Origin: Planctomycetota bacterium | GTDB lineage: Bacteria; Planctomycetota; MHYJ01; JACPRB01 | Assembly (NCBI GenBank): GCA_016190155.1 | Contig: JACPRB010000163.1 | Span: 1-33,495, forward strand | Reading direction: 5' to 3' | DNA length: 33,495 nucleotides | Notes under the pieces: generated by a model | Databases searched by the model: none | What the model saw: the letters and a program-made list of their open reading frames with translations, nothing else | Told to the model about the DNA's origin: nothing | Part shown: positions 1 to 7,262 of the stretch, one piece after another | How the letters are laid out: each line of letters starts with the position of its first letter | Numbering within the stretch: the first letter of the stretch is position 1 | Position numbers and translations under genes: made by a program

Positions 1-231
1 ATCACGATCGGGCCGATGAGCGGCAAGTCCAACATCGTCTACTGGTTGGAGAAGCGGGGGCGCGAGGCGCGAGAGGATCTGGTGAACGCGATCTTCGAGA
101 AGGCCAAGCAGTCGGATCACATCCTGACGGATGCGGAGGTGGAGGGGATTGTGGGCGGGGTTCGGGTTGAGGAGTCAGAGGGGAACAGAGGAAGCAGAGA
201 AGACTCGAACCCCAACACCAGAGGAGGCTGA
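1..231 (+). CDS. C-terminal fragment of a 2-isopropylmalate/homocitrate synthase-family protein (5' end outside window)
   Basis: The open frame runs from base 1, so the gene is cut by the window edge. The translation 'GPMSGKSNIVYWLEKRG' followed by 'AIFEKAKQSDHILTDAEVEGIV' matches the C-terminal end I know from LeuA/homocitrate-synthase-like (HMGL/DRE-TIM) condensing enzymes, which join acetyl-CoA to a 2-oxo acid. The catalytic barrel lies outside the window, so substrate cannot be judged. The ORF-track ATG at 16 is internal. The last ~20 residues (after 'GGVRV') are low-complexity and are encoded by a purine-rich intergenic-type repeat, so the natural C-terminus probably lay near the 'EGIVGG' stretch and the present stop at 229-231 comes from repeat DNA. 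Family call fairly sure; exact enzyme unknown. Confidence 0.62.
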   Translation: MTIGPMSGKSNIVYWLEKRGREAREDLVNAIFEKAKQSDHILTDAEVEGIVGGVRVEESEGNRGSREDSNPNTRGG

Positions 232-250
232 GGACGCTGAGAAGAGGGCG
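174..250. repeat. Purine-rich short-period repeat overlapping a gene 3' end
   Basis: A run of GCAGAGAAGA / GGCTGAGGACGCTGAG-like units of about 9-12 nt extends from the end of the synthase reading frame into the gap. A related run with GCAGAGAGCGCGGAGAAGA units sits at 23189-23229, so this is a dispersed family rather than local slippage. It supplies the last codons and the stop of the upstream gene. Confidence 0.5.
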
Positions 251-291
251 GTGTCGGATCCTGCGCCGTTCGAAGTGCTGAGGGTCCGGAA

Positions 292-699
292 CTATCGGAG
301 CAGCTCCTCGGCCCATTCGCGGAAACGCTCCGCGTGTTTTCGAATGGCCTCCACCTCGTCGCGGTGAAAGGACTGGCCGGTATAGGCCAGACGGTTCTTC
401 TCGCGCACGATTCGCATCAAATGACTCGATGCTTGCTTTGAGTTCTCAAGGCGTGTCGTCGATTCCTCAAGCAGGGCTATCGCATCCATGTGGTTGTCGC
501 TCGTCGACTTCCAGGCGGCGTACTTGATGCATAGGGCGTCCGCGTACGCGATGGACGCATGCACGAAGAGGAGACCGGCCGCGTTCCAGTAGTCATGGCC
601 GGCGGCAAGCTCGGCCGCGTGGAAGAACTCGCTACCGATGCCCTGATGGCTTCTTGCTTCGCGACGCTCTACGATCTTTCGTGAGACTTTTCTTGCCAC
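292..699 (-). CDS. HEPN-domain protein, putative toxin of an MNT-HEPN module
   Basis: A 135-aa, mostly helical protein. HEPN-type features are the central 'FVHASIAYADALCIKYAA' helix, 'DNHMDAIALL', and a last helix 'ERFREWAEELL'. Family knowledge: HepT-like HEPN proteins are RNases with an RX4HXY motif whose Tyr is AMPylated by the partner MNT antitoxin. Here the aligned segment is 'REKNRLAY', which keeps the Arg and Tyr spacing but has Leu where the catalytic His is expected, so RNase activity is doubtful. The start is GTG at 699 with GAGGTG about 4 nt upstream. It overlaps the upstream MNT gene by 68 nt in another frame, which indicates co-expression. It could instead be a non-toxic HEPN scaffold. 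Confidence 0.72.
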   Translation of the reverse strand: MARKVSRKIVERREARSHQGIGSEFFHAAELAAGHDYWNAAGLLFVHASIAYADALCIKYAAWKSTSDNHMDAIALLEESTTRLENSKQASSHLMRIVREKNRLAYTGQSFHRDEVEAIRKHAERFREWAEELLR

Positions 700-1339
700 C
701 CGTCACCTCGGCGAGATCGGGTCCGAAGAAGGGAAGGGCGTCGCGCAGAATCTCTCGGAAGAGAGGTTTTCCGCTCCGATAGCCCTTGATGAACTCCTCT
801 CGGTTGAACTCCAACATGGATAGAGTGACGCCGAACTGTTCGCGCATCGCACCGAAGATGCGCTCCGCCGCCTGACGCACGGGCTCCTTTTGGGATTCGT
901 CCTGGGTGATGATGCAGACGTCAAGATCGCTTTCTTCATGCTCTTCACCGCGGGCCATGCTTCCGAAGATCACCCCTGCGTCGGAGTGGTCTTGGAAAGC
1001 ATCGGCAAGCGCGCTCATCATCCGCTTGCGAAATTCTCGCTCGCCGGCGAGGAGAGGGAGAATGGCCGATTGGACGAGGACATGCTGGCGGTTGAGCTCA
1101 AAGAGGTAGGCCGTCCCGGCGGGACGCCGAGTGACGATCCGGCGGCTTTCCAGACGCGCGAGCGCGCCGTGAGCCGCCTGATGGTTCATTCCGGCCAGCC
1201 GCGCGATCTCGCGTCCGGTGGCTCCGTGAGCCGTACCTTCCAAGGCGCGCAGCACAGCGACGTCGCCGGCAAGTTGGAGAATGCGATCGAGCGGACGACG
1301 GACATATCCACCCCCTCGGGGAGTCACCAATCGACCCAT
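632..1339 (-). CDS. Winged-helix + MNT nucleotidyltransferase, putative antitoxin
   Basis: About 235 aa. The N-terminal third ('ATGREIARLAGMNHQAAHGALARLESRRIVTR') is a winged helix-turn-helix. The centre is a minimal nucleotidyltransferase with an intact GSX10DXD signature ('GSMARGEEHEESDLD'), which binds ATP/Mg2+. In the family the enzyme AMPylates the HEPN partner and so neutralises it; the fused DNA-binding domain suggests it also represses its own promoter. I chose ATG 1339 over the longer ORF-track start (1579) because homology begins just after it and a TATCTT box lies 7 nt upstream. The longer ORF is an extension antisense to the neighbouring fragment. The C-terminus is Lys/Arg-rich. 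The HEPN gene overlaps its 3' end. Confidence 0.75.
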   Translation of the reverse strand: MGRLVTPRGGGYVRRPLDRILQLAGDVAVLRALEGTAHGATGREIARLAGMNHQAAHGALARLESRRIVTRRPAGTAYLFELNRQHVLVQSAILPLLAGEREFRKRMMSALADAFQDHSDAGVIFGSMARGEEHEESDLDVCIITQDESQKEPVRQAAERIFGAMREQFGVTLSMLEFNREEFIKGYRSGKPLFREILRDALPFFGPDLAEVTGGKKSLTKDRRASRSKKPSGHR

Positions 1340-1346
1340 ACGGAAA

Positions 1347-1375
1347 AAGATAGCATGCATGTGGATGAATAGAAA
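1347..1375 (-). promoter_or_regulatory. Putative promoter of the MNT-HEPN operon
   Basis: On the minus strand, TATCTT (1347-1352) is preceded after 17 nt by a weak -35, TTTCTA (1370-1375). The -10 ends 7 nt before ATG 1339 and there is no Shine-Dalgarno sequence, so the mRNA would be leaderless or nearly so. Confidence 0.4.
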
Positions 1376-1392
1376 GACACTTGTTCGTTGAG

Positions 1393-1408
1393 TCATCCGA
1401 TTGGATGA
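1393..1408. promoter_or_regulatory. 16-bp palindrome upstream of MNT-HEPN, candidate operator
   Basis: TCATCC-GATT-GGATGA is a perfect inverted repeat with 6-bp arms, 54 nt upstream of the MNT start and 17 nt beyond its possible -35. The MNT protein carries a winged helix, so an autoregulatory site is plausible. No second copy was noticed. Confidence 0.35.
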
Positions 1409-1447
1409 TGTATCGTTCGCCAGACGCCGCTCGAATCCATTGGGTTC

Positions 1448-1969
1448 ATGAGGTCCGGCAAGACCTCGACAGCCTGTTCGGTCGGCGGGGAATCCCGACC
1501 CCCGACTTGGGATGAGCCCGTTGAACCGCAGAACGTCGTGGTGGTGGAGGGCGCCCGGAAGATCATCGTCATGGACCACGCCTCCAGCCTGCGCAAGGTG
1601 GTGGAGATCGTGCGACTGCTGGATGTCCCGCGCCCATCGATGGCCTGTCGCGTCGACGTGACTGTTCCGGAGGTGACGGCGGGCGAGGCGTCCGTCCCGG
1701 AGGCATTTCGGGATCTGGACCTCGGGGGCGCGACGGGATGCGCGCGCTTTGTGGTGATCGCCGAGGCGTCCGCGCGGGGTCGGGGGTCGACGTCGTTGGC
1801 ATCGGTGGACCTGGGCGGTACGCCCGCGCTCGTGGCGGAGGTCGATCGCCCGATCTTCGAGACGCGCGTTCAGTTGACGGAGGACTGGACGCTGTTGGGG
1901 GTAGGGACGAGCGGCAGGCAGGGATCGAAATGGGTCTTCCTCGCGCGGGGCGTGAGGACGGCCAAGTGA
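1448..1969 (+). pseudogene. Orphan secretin-type N-domain fragment
   Basis: The frame is open from 1409 (after a stop at 1406-1408) to 1969. The part 'KIIVMDHASSLRKVVEIVR' followed by 'LLDVP' has the beta-alpha-beta pattern of the short secretin N domains (N1/N2) of GspD/PilQ-type outer-membrane channels. About 100 residues of unrecognised beta-rich sequence follow ('TPALVAEVDRPIFETRVQL', 'WTLLGVG'). There is no signal peptide, no second N domain and no secretin barrel, and the first ~30 residues look like chance reading of intergenic DNA. I read it as a 5'-truncated remnant whose upstream part may have been replaced by the MNT-HEPN module. A small stand-alone protein cannot be excluded. Confidence 0.4.
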
Positions 1970-1976
1970 CGCAAAG

Positions 1977-2028
1977 CCGAGATTCCCTCGGAGCGATTCC
2001 TTGGTCGTTTGGCGCCCGGCACAGCCGG
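1977..2028. terminator. Two short stem-loops between convergent genes
   Basis: CCGAG-ATTCC-CTCGG (1977-1991) and CCGGC-ACA-GCCGG (2016-2028) are perfect 5-bp stems between the ends of the + strand fragment and the - strand membrane gene. Neither has a T-tract, so a role in termination is only a possibility. Confidence 0.25.
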
Positions 2029-2032
2029 AACA

Positions 2033-2695
2033 TCATCTGTCCCTAAAGCACAGGATGACGTAGGCGATCGCCAGCACGGGAAAGGCGGTGACCGAGAGCG
2101 TCGTGAGCCCCAGGAGCACCGGATAGGCGTCGTCATCGCGGGGGCCCTCCAAGTACAGCCCTCCCATGAGGTCGAAAACCGCTTGCTGCACGTTCATCAG
2201 TGTGAGCGCCGTGACGATGAGCGTCAGCGGTAGAAGGGTGCCGACAATCGTCGACCAGATGTCGAGTTGCGCGAGGCGCCTGAGGTAGAAGAACAGCAGC
2301 GCCACCCGCCACGTCGCTACCACCGCCAAGAAGGTCATGTTCACCGAGCGCGCCGTCTCGATCGCCATGAAACGTTCCACCGGTATCGCGTACAGGATCG
2401 CCGGAGGCGACGTGAGCGTAACGAAGGTCAGCAGCCGCGTGATGCTCCAGTCGTACGGCCGCAAGTACGAGAGGATCTTCCACAAGCCGGCCGAAAGCAC
2501 GACGACATAGATGACGGATCCGAGACCCAGCTGCTGCGCCAGGTGGGGCTGTGGGTGGTCCCAGTATCGCCCGATCCCGGCCAACCACGTCATCACCATC
2601 CCGAAGATCAGATGACGGCGATCGAGCGCCAGGAGCTCCTCACGACGGGCCATGAAGAAGAGCACCCGAAAGGCCGTGCGAAGCACGCTACCCAC
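2033..2695 (-). CDS. Multi-pass membrane protein of unknown function
   Basis: 220 aa with about five hydrophobic segments, for example 'LGSVIYVVVLSAGLWKIL', 'LLTFVTLTSPPAILYAI', 'MTFLAVVATWRVALLFFYL', 'IVGTLLPLTLIVTALTL' and 'LLGLTTLSVTAFPVLAIAY'. I recognise no enzymatic motif. The N-terminal 'FFMARREELLALDRRH' is cytoplasmic-looking. The fold vaguely recalls Yip1-like or YIF1-type bacterial membrane proteins, but I would not assign it. The start is GTG at 2695, overlapping the 3' end of the radical SAM gene by 8 nt, so the two are translationally coupled and probably act together, perhaps on a membrane lipid or isoprenoid product. That link is inference. Confidence 0.65.
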   Translation of the reverse strand: MGSVLRTAFRVLFFMARREELLALDRRHLIFGMVMTWLAGIGRYWDHPQPHLAQQLGLGSVIYVVVLSAGLWKILSYLRPYDWSITRLLTFVTLTSPPAILYAIPVERFMAIETARSVNMTFLAVVATWRVALLFFYLRRLAQLDIWSTIVGTLLPLTLIVTALTLMNVQQAVFDLMGGLYLEGPRDDDAYPVLLGLTTLSVTAFPVLAIAYVILCFRDR

Positions 2696-4004
2696 CGCTC
2701 CTCCCCGCGTCGCGTCGCGCGCGCACGCACCGGCGGAACAATGCCTTGCGCCGCGCCGTCTCGCGCGCCTCGTAGAGCGCGCTCATCAGGGAACGGAATC
2801 CCTCCTCGAGCTCCCGCACCGACATTCGCTTGGGCTCGAACATGACGTCGAAAAGCGTGCACCGGTCCCACGCCGCCGGCGAAAGGAGGCGTCCCTCGGC
2901 CGCGAGCTGCCGGTAGAGCGCGGTTCCTGGAAAGGGCGTGCGAATCGTGATCTGCACCTGCGACAGGCCGCTCTCGCGGACGAAGTCGCGCGTCTCCTCG
3001 AAGATGCCGGGGTCGTCCTCGTCGAAGCCCAGGACGAAGCAGCCGTTGACGGAGATTCCGTACGATTGGATCTTCCGGATCGCATTGATGGTGCGCGGGT
3101 GCCGGTCGTATTTCCATCGCCGGCTATCGAGGTCGTGAAGGGACGCCCGGCGTGTCGATTCGAAGCCGATCAAGAGCTGCGCGCAGCCCGACTCCGCGAG
3201 TTCCTCGAGAAGCGCGTCGTCGTCCGCGATCGAGATATCCGTCTCCGTGAACCACCGCACGGGGTATTCGCCCAGGAGGCGGGCGACCGCATGGGCGTGC
3301 CGCTTGTGGGCGAAGGTGTTGTCGTCGGCCAGCTCGATGAAGGGACGTGGCCAGCGCGCCAGCACCGCCTCAAGCTCGCGTCGGATCTGCGCGGCCGGCT
3401 TCACTTGGAACGCGCTGAGGAGCCGCGACGCGCCGCAGAAGGTGCAGTCCAGCGGACACCCGCGGGCCGTCTGGATCGTGAGCCGGTTGTAACGTCGAAT
3501 ATCGAGCAGGTCGTAGCGCGGCACGCGCGCCCGCGTGAGTGAGAATGGCCGCGGTCCGTAGCGTCGACGAAGCCGTCCGGCCTCCAGATCGCTGAGCAGC
3601 TCTTCCCACACGGCCTCGCCTTGGCCGACCACGACGGCGTCGGCGTGCGGCTCGGCCTCGTCGGGCAGAGCGGAGACGTGCAGACCGCCGAGCACGACCT
3701 TGGTCCCGTCGGCTCGGAGGCGGTCGGCGAGGCCGTAAGCCTCATGAATGCGCGCCGAGAGCGACGAGATTGCCACCACATCCCAGCGGCCTGCAAGATC
3801 ACGCTCGTCGTCGCACTCGTGGTACTCGACCTCCCAGTGCGGCGGCGTGTGAGCCGCCAGCGTGAGAAGACCCAGGCTCGGCAGGGAGGCGACGACGCGG
3901 CCGCGCTCGATGAATCCCGGCAGCGTCATGCCCAGGCGGCGCAGCTCCTCGCTGCGCACCCGCACGCCGCTCATGGCGATCAGCAGTAGCCGCCGCGTCC
4001 TCAT
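2688..4004 (-). CDS. B12-binding domain radical SAM protein
   Basis: About 438 aa. Residues ~35-140 form a cobalamin-binding Rossmann domain ('VVAISSLSARIHEAYGLAD', 'VVLGGLHVSALPDEA', 'VVGQGEAVWEELL'). A radical SAM barrel follows with the [4Fe-4S] motif 'CPLDCTFC' (CX3CX2C, ~183-190), 'ELADDNTF' and 'NGCFVLGFDEDDPGIFEET'. The C-terminal part ('RTPFPGTALYRQL' to the end) resembles the DUF4070-type tail of this class. Enzymes of this kind methylate unreactive carbons or cyclise rings, for example in hopanoid or (bacterio)chlorophyll-type synthesis. The substrate is not deducible here. ATG 4004 is preferred to the ORF-track TTG 4025. It is first gene of a two-gene operon with the membrane protein. 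Confidence 0.85.
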   Translation of the reverse strand: MRTRRLLLIAMSGVRVRSEELRRLGMTLPGFIERGRVVASLPSLGLLTLAAHTPPHWEVEYHECDDERDLAGRWDVVAISSLSARIHEAYGLADRLRADGTKVVLGGLHVSALPDEAEPHADAVVVGQGEAVWEELLSDLEAGRLRRRYGPRPFSLTRARVPRYDLLDIRRYNRLTIQTARGCPLDCTFCGASRLLSAFQVKPAAQIRRELEAVLARWPRPFIELADDNTFAHKRHAHAVARLLGEYPVRWFTETDISIADDDALLEELAESGCAQLLIGFESTRRASLHDLDSRRWKYDRHPRTINAIRKIQSYGISVNGCFVLGFDEDDPGIFEETRDFVRESGLSQVQITIRTPFPGTALYRQLAAEGRLLSPAAWDRCTLFDVMFEPKRMSVRELEEGFRSLMSALYEARETARRKALFRRCVRARRDAGRSGG

Positions 4005-4248
4005 GGCAGGACCGCGTCTATGCAAATCGCATACCGCGCGATCGTGTCATGGAAACGAAAGGGCCTGGGAAAGATGTTGCGCACCTACTCTCGGGTGGCG
4101 TTCTTCGCCGACACCCGCGTCGCTCTACCCATATTTCAAGAATTCCCCGAACGTCCCACCGCTTTTTGCCCTATCAGGACGGGACTTTTCGTTGGACGCT
4201 CATCCGGTCTCCTTGAAGTAGGATACGGCGCGTTCGGGGAGGGTTTCG

Positions 4249-5049
4249 GTGACGGCGCTCATGGTGGCAGGGATGTTCTTCTCGACGATGCTCCACGAGG
4301 ATCTGGAGGAGCAAATCGCCGGCGTCACGGAGGAACTCCGACAACGTCCGGCCGACGCCCGCCTGTACTTGAAACGGGGAGAACTGCACCGGGCCCATGA
4401 GGATTGGAAGGCGGCGCAGGCGGACTACGAGCAGGCCCTGAAGCTCGACGACGATCTGACGGTCGTCTACCTGGCCCGAGGCAAGATGTGGCTGGCCGCC
4501 GGCAAACCCCAGGCCGCCAAGGAGGATCTCGATCGGTTCCTCGCCAAGGAGCCGGAGCATCCCGACGGCCTCATCCACCGCGCCAAGGCGCTCCTGAAAA
4601 TGGGACGGCGCCCGGCTGCCGCCGAGGAGTTTACGCGCGGCCTGGCCCGTCACCCAGATCCCAAGCCCGAGCACTATTTGGAGCGCGCCGAGGCCCAGGC
4701 GAGTCTGGCGCGTCACGAAGAAGCCCTGCGCGGGTTGGAGGAAGGGCTTCGTCGATTGGGCCCCGCGCTCACGCTCCAGTTGAGGGCCGTGGAGCTCGAA
4801 TGTGCTCTGGGGCGATACGACGCGGCGCTGGCGCGCGTAGAGCAGGTGGCCGCGAGATTCTCTCGAAAGGAAATGTGGCTCGCCCGGCGGGGCGACATCC
4901 TCAAACAGGCGGGGCGATCCAAGGAGTCCCGCGAGGCATTCGCGGCGGCCCTGGCGGCCGTCGAGGCGCTGCCGGAAAGGCTGCGACGGACGAAAGCCAT
5001 GGTGGACTTGGCGACACGCCTTGGAGCTGAATTGGGAGGCGGACGATGA
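4249..5049 (+). CDS. TPR-repeat protein
   Basis: 266 aa from GTG 4249, chosen because GGGGAGG lies 6 nt upstream (an ATG at 4261 is possible). A short hydrophobic start ('LMVAGMFFSTML') could be a weak export signal. At least five TPR-like units follow ('ARLYLKRGELHRAHEDWKAA', 'TVVYLARGKMWLAAGKPQAA', 'PDGLIHRAKALLKMGRRPAA', 'PEHYLERAEAQASLARHEEA'), with a further pair near the C-terminus. TPRs are protein-binding scaffolds. The stop overlaps the next start as ATGA, so it is translationally coupled to the exported phosphatase and may assist its folding, export or surface display. That role is inference; the TPR call itself is secure. Confidence 0.8.
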   Translation: MTALMVAGMFFSTMLHEDLEEQIAGVTEELRQRPADARLYLKRGELHRAHEDWKAAQADYEQALKLDDDLTVVYLARGKMWLAAGKPQAAKEDLDRFLAKEPEHPDGLIHRAKALLKMGRRPAAAEEFTRGLARHPDPKPEHYLERAEAQASLARHEEALRGLEEGLRRLGPALTLQLRAVELECALGRYDAALARVEQVAARFSRKEMWLARRGDILKQAGRSKESREAFAAALAAVEALPERLRRTKAMVDLATRLGAELGGGR

Positions 5050-7262
5050 GAGGCACGTCGTTGTTCCTGGTCGTCTTCATGCTCGCCGGCTCGACGCCGG
5101 CGTGGGCGCAGACGGTCTCGCGCGGTCCCTACCTGCAACAGGGCACGTCCACGAGCGTCATCGTGCGTTGGCGCACCAACACGGCCACCGCAAGCCGCGT
5201 TCGCTACGGAACGGCTCCCGGAGCCTTGGGCTCGTTTGCGGACGGTCCCGGAGTCAGCACCGAGCACGTCGTCGCGCTCACCGGCCTGAGCCCCGACACG
5301 ACCTACTACTACTCCGTCGGTACGCCGACCGCGCAGCTCGCCGGGGATGCGACGTACTTCTTCGTCACGTCTCCCGTCCCGGGAACCGCCAAGCCGACGC
5401 GGATCTGGGTGCTCGGCGATTCCGGCTCGGCGAACTCGTATGCGCGGGCGGTGCGGGACGCGTACTACGGATTCGTCGGGAACGCGCGCACCGATCTCTG
5501 GCTGATGCTGGGCGACAACGCCTACACCAACGGGACCGACAGCGAGTATCAGGCGGCCGTGTTCGACATGTACCCCGGCATGTTGCGCAAGTCCGTCCTG
5601 TGGTCGACGCTCGGCAATCACGACGGCTACTCGGCCGATTCGGCCAGCCAGAGCGGCCCTTACTACGACATCTTCACCCTGCCCACCAACGGCGAGGCGG
5701 GAGGCGCGCCTTCCGGAACGGAGGCCTACTACTCGTTCGACTACGGCAACATCCACTTCATCTGTCTGGATTCCTACGGGACGAGCCGTTCGTCGACCGG
5801 CGCCATGGCGACCTGGGTCCAAGACGACGTCGCCTCCACGATGGCGGAGTGGGTGATCGCCTTCTGGCATCATCCGCCCTACAGCAAGGGCTCGCACAAT
5901 TCGGACACCGAATCGGAACTCATCCAGATGCGCCAGAACTTCCTGCCGATCCTGGAGTCGGCCGGAATCGATATGGTGTTGACGGGCCACAGCCATTCGT
6001 ACGAGCGATCCTTCCTGATCAACGGACATTACGGTTCTTCCGGCACCTTCAACGACTCCTTCAAGAAGGACGGCGGCAGCGGGCGCGAAAACGAGACGGG
6101 GGCGTACATGAAATCCCCCGGAACCGCCGCGAACGACGGCGCCGTCTACGTGGTGGCCGGCAGCTCGGGACAAACGAGCGGGGGATCGCTCAATCATCCG
6201 GCGATGTTCATCTCCATGAACAACTTGGGCTCGATGGTTCTGGACGTCGATGGCGGCCGTCTGGACGCCAGGTTCCTGCGCGAGAACGGGATGATCGCCG
6301 ACCGCTTCACGATCGCGAAAGGGCCGATGCCTTTGACGCTGACCTCGCCTAACGGCGGCGAGACCTGGACGCCAGGCTTGACCGCCATGGTCGGGTGGAG
6401 CGGGGGGCAATCCGTCTCCAGCGTCACACTTCGACTTTCCGTCGACGGAGGGGCGACCTATCCTTTCGTGTTGGCGAGTTCCGTCCCCAACTCCGGCAGC
6501 GCCACGGTCAACGTGCCTTCGGTGACCACCTCGCAGGCCCGCGTTCGGATCAGCGCGGCGTCCGACGACGCCGTCGCCGACGCCAGCAACGCGGATTTCA
6601 CGATCGACAACGTCAGCGTCGCGACGTTCGTCGCGCCGAAGTCGACATGGAAGGTCAACGACCAGGGACAGGATCTTGGAACGGCATGGCGCGGCGCGAG
6701 CTTCAACGACACCGCATGGAGCAACGGCGCGGGCGTGCTGGGCTACGGAGAGAGCTACATCGATACGCCCGTCTCGTTCGGTCCGAGCTCCGCCAACAAG
6801 CACCCCACGACGTATTTCCGTAAGACGTTCCAGGGGGTTGATCCGGCGCAGGCCCTCTCGCTGACTTTGCGGGTCATGGTCGACGACGGATTCGTCGCCA
6901 CCTTGAACGGCACGGAGATCGCGCGCGGGAGCATGCCCGCGGGAGTGGTCGCGTACACGACGCCGGCGTCCGGCCATGAGGCGAACAACACGTATGAGAT
7001 CTTCGATGTCGGCGCGTCGAAGTCGCTCTTGGTGAACGGCACGAACGTCCTGGCGGTGGAGGTGCACCAGTCGGACGGGAGCAGCTCCGACCTGGTGTTC
7101 GACGCCGAACTGAGCGGGCAGATCCGAACCGCGGCGATTAGTGGAGGCGGAGGTTCACCTCCGCCGGGTCCCTCTCGCTCGGGGAAGCGCTGCGGTCTGC
7201 TCGGGGTCGAGGCGTTGCTGGTTCTCGCGCTCTTCTGGAGACGCGCTAGAATGAGCGAATGA
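5046..7262 (+). CDS. Secreted purple-acid-phosphatase-like metallophosphoesterase with CTERM-like anchor
   Basis: 738 aa. A signal peptide ends at about 'PAWA|QT' (residue 21). Residues ~24-110 are an FN3-like N-terminal domain typical of purple acid phosphatases ('RGPYLQQGTSTSVIVRW', 'TTYYYSVG'). The metallophosphatase core has 'VLGDSG', 'MLGDNAY', 'LGNHDGYS', 'AFWHHPPYS' and 'LTGHSHSYERS', covering the usual metal ligands. After ~420 come an 'SPNGGETW' beta domain and a lectin-like beta-sandwich ('TWKVNDQGQDLGTAWRG' ... 'VLAVEVHQSDGSSSDL'). The tail has a Gly/Pro/Ser linker, 'CGLLGVEALLVLALF' and a final RR, i.e. a tripartite surface-sorting signal. It likely hydrolyses phosphate esters at the cell surface. 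Overlaps of 4 nt with both neighbours place it in the middle of an operon. Confidence 0.87.
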   Translation: MRGTSLFLVVFMLAGSTPAWAQTVSRGPYLQQGTSTSVIVRWRTNTATASRVRYGTAPGALGSFADGPGVSTEHVVALTGLSPDTTYYYSVGTPTAQLAGDATYFFVTSPVPGTAKPTRIWVLGDSGSANSYARAVRDAYYGFVGNARTDLWLMLGDNAYTNGTDSEYQAAVFDMYPGMLRKSVLWSTLGNHDGYSADSASQSGPYYDIFTLPTNGEAGGAPSGTEAYYSFDYGNIHFICLDSYGTSRSSTGAMATWVQDDVASTMAEWVIAFWHHPPYSKGSHNSDTESELIQMRQNFLPILESAGIDMVLTGHSHSYERSFLINGHYGSSGTFNDSFKKDGGSGRENETGAYMKSPGTAANDGAVYVVAGSSGQTSGGSLNHPAMFISMNNLGSMVLDVDGGRLDARFLRENGMIADRFTIAKGPMPLTLTSPNGGETWTPGLTAMVGWSGGQSVSSVTLRLSVDGGATYPFVLASSVPNSGSATVNVPSVTTSQARVRISAASDDAVADASNADFTIDNVSVATFVAPKSTWKVNDQGQDLGTAWRGASFNDTAWSNGAGVLGYGESYIDTPVSFGPSSANKHPTTYFRKTFQGVDPAQALSLTLRVMVDDGFVATLNGTEIARGSMPAGVVAYTTPASGHEANNTYEIFDVGASKSLLVNGTNVLAVEVHQSDGSSSDLVFDAELSGQIRTAAISGGGGSPPPGPSRSGKRCGLLGVEALLVLALFWRRARMSE

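Noticed and set aside
1405-1515. 36-aa plus-strand ORF 'MMYRSPDAARIHWVHEVRQD...'
   Set aside because: Looks mildly protein-like, but overlaps the palindrome and the secretin fragment in another frame and has no Shine-Dalgarno or family support.
4092-4117. Imperfect hairpin CGGGTGGCG-TTCTT-CGCC..CACCCG in the divergent gap
   Set aside because: Asymmetric bulge, no T-tract and no known regulatory context; not strong enough for a regulatory call.
4192-4224. TTGGAC ... TAGGAT upstream of the TPR gene
   Set aside because: Spacer of 21 nt is outside the sigma70 range.
4713-7067. 784-aa minus-strand ORF
   Set aside because: Antisense to the TPR and phosphatase genes; Arg/His-rich composition with no domain, a typical GC-rich shadow.
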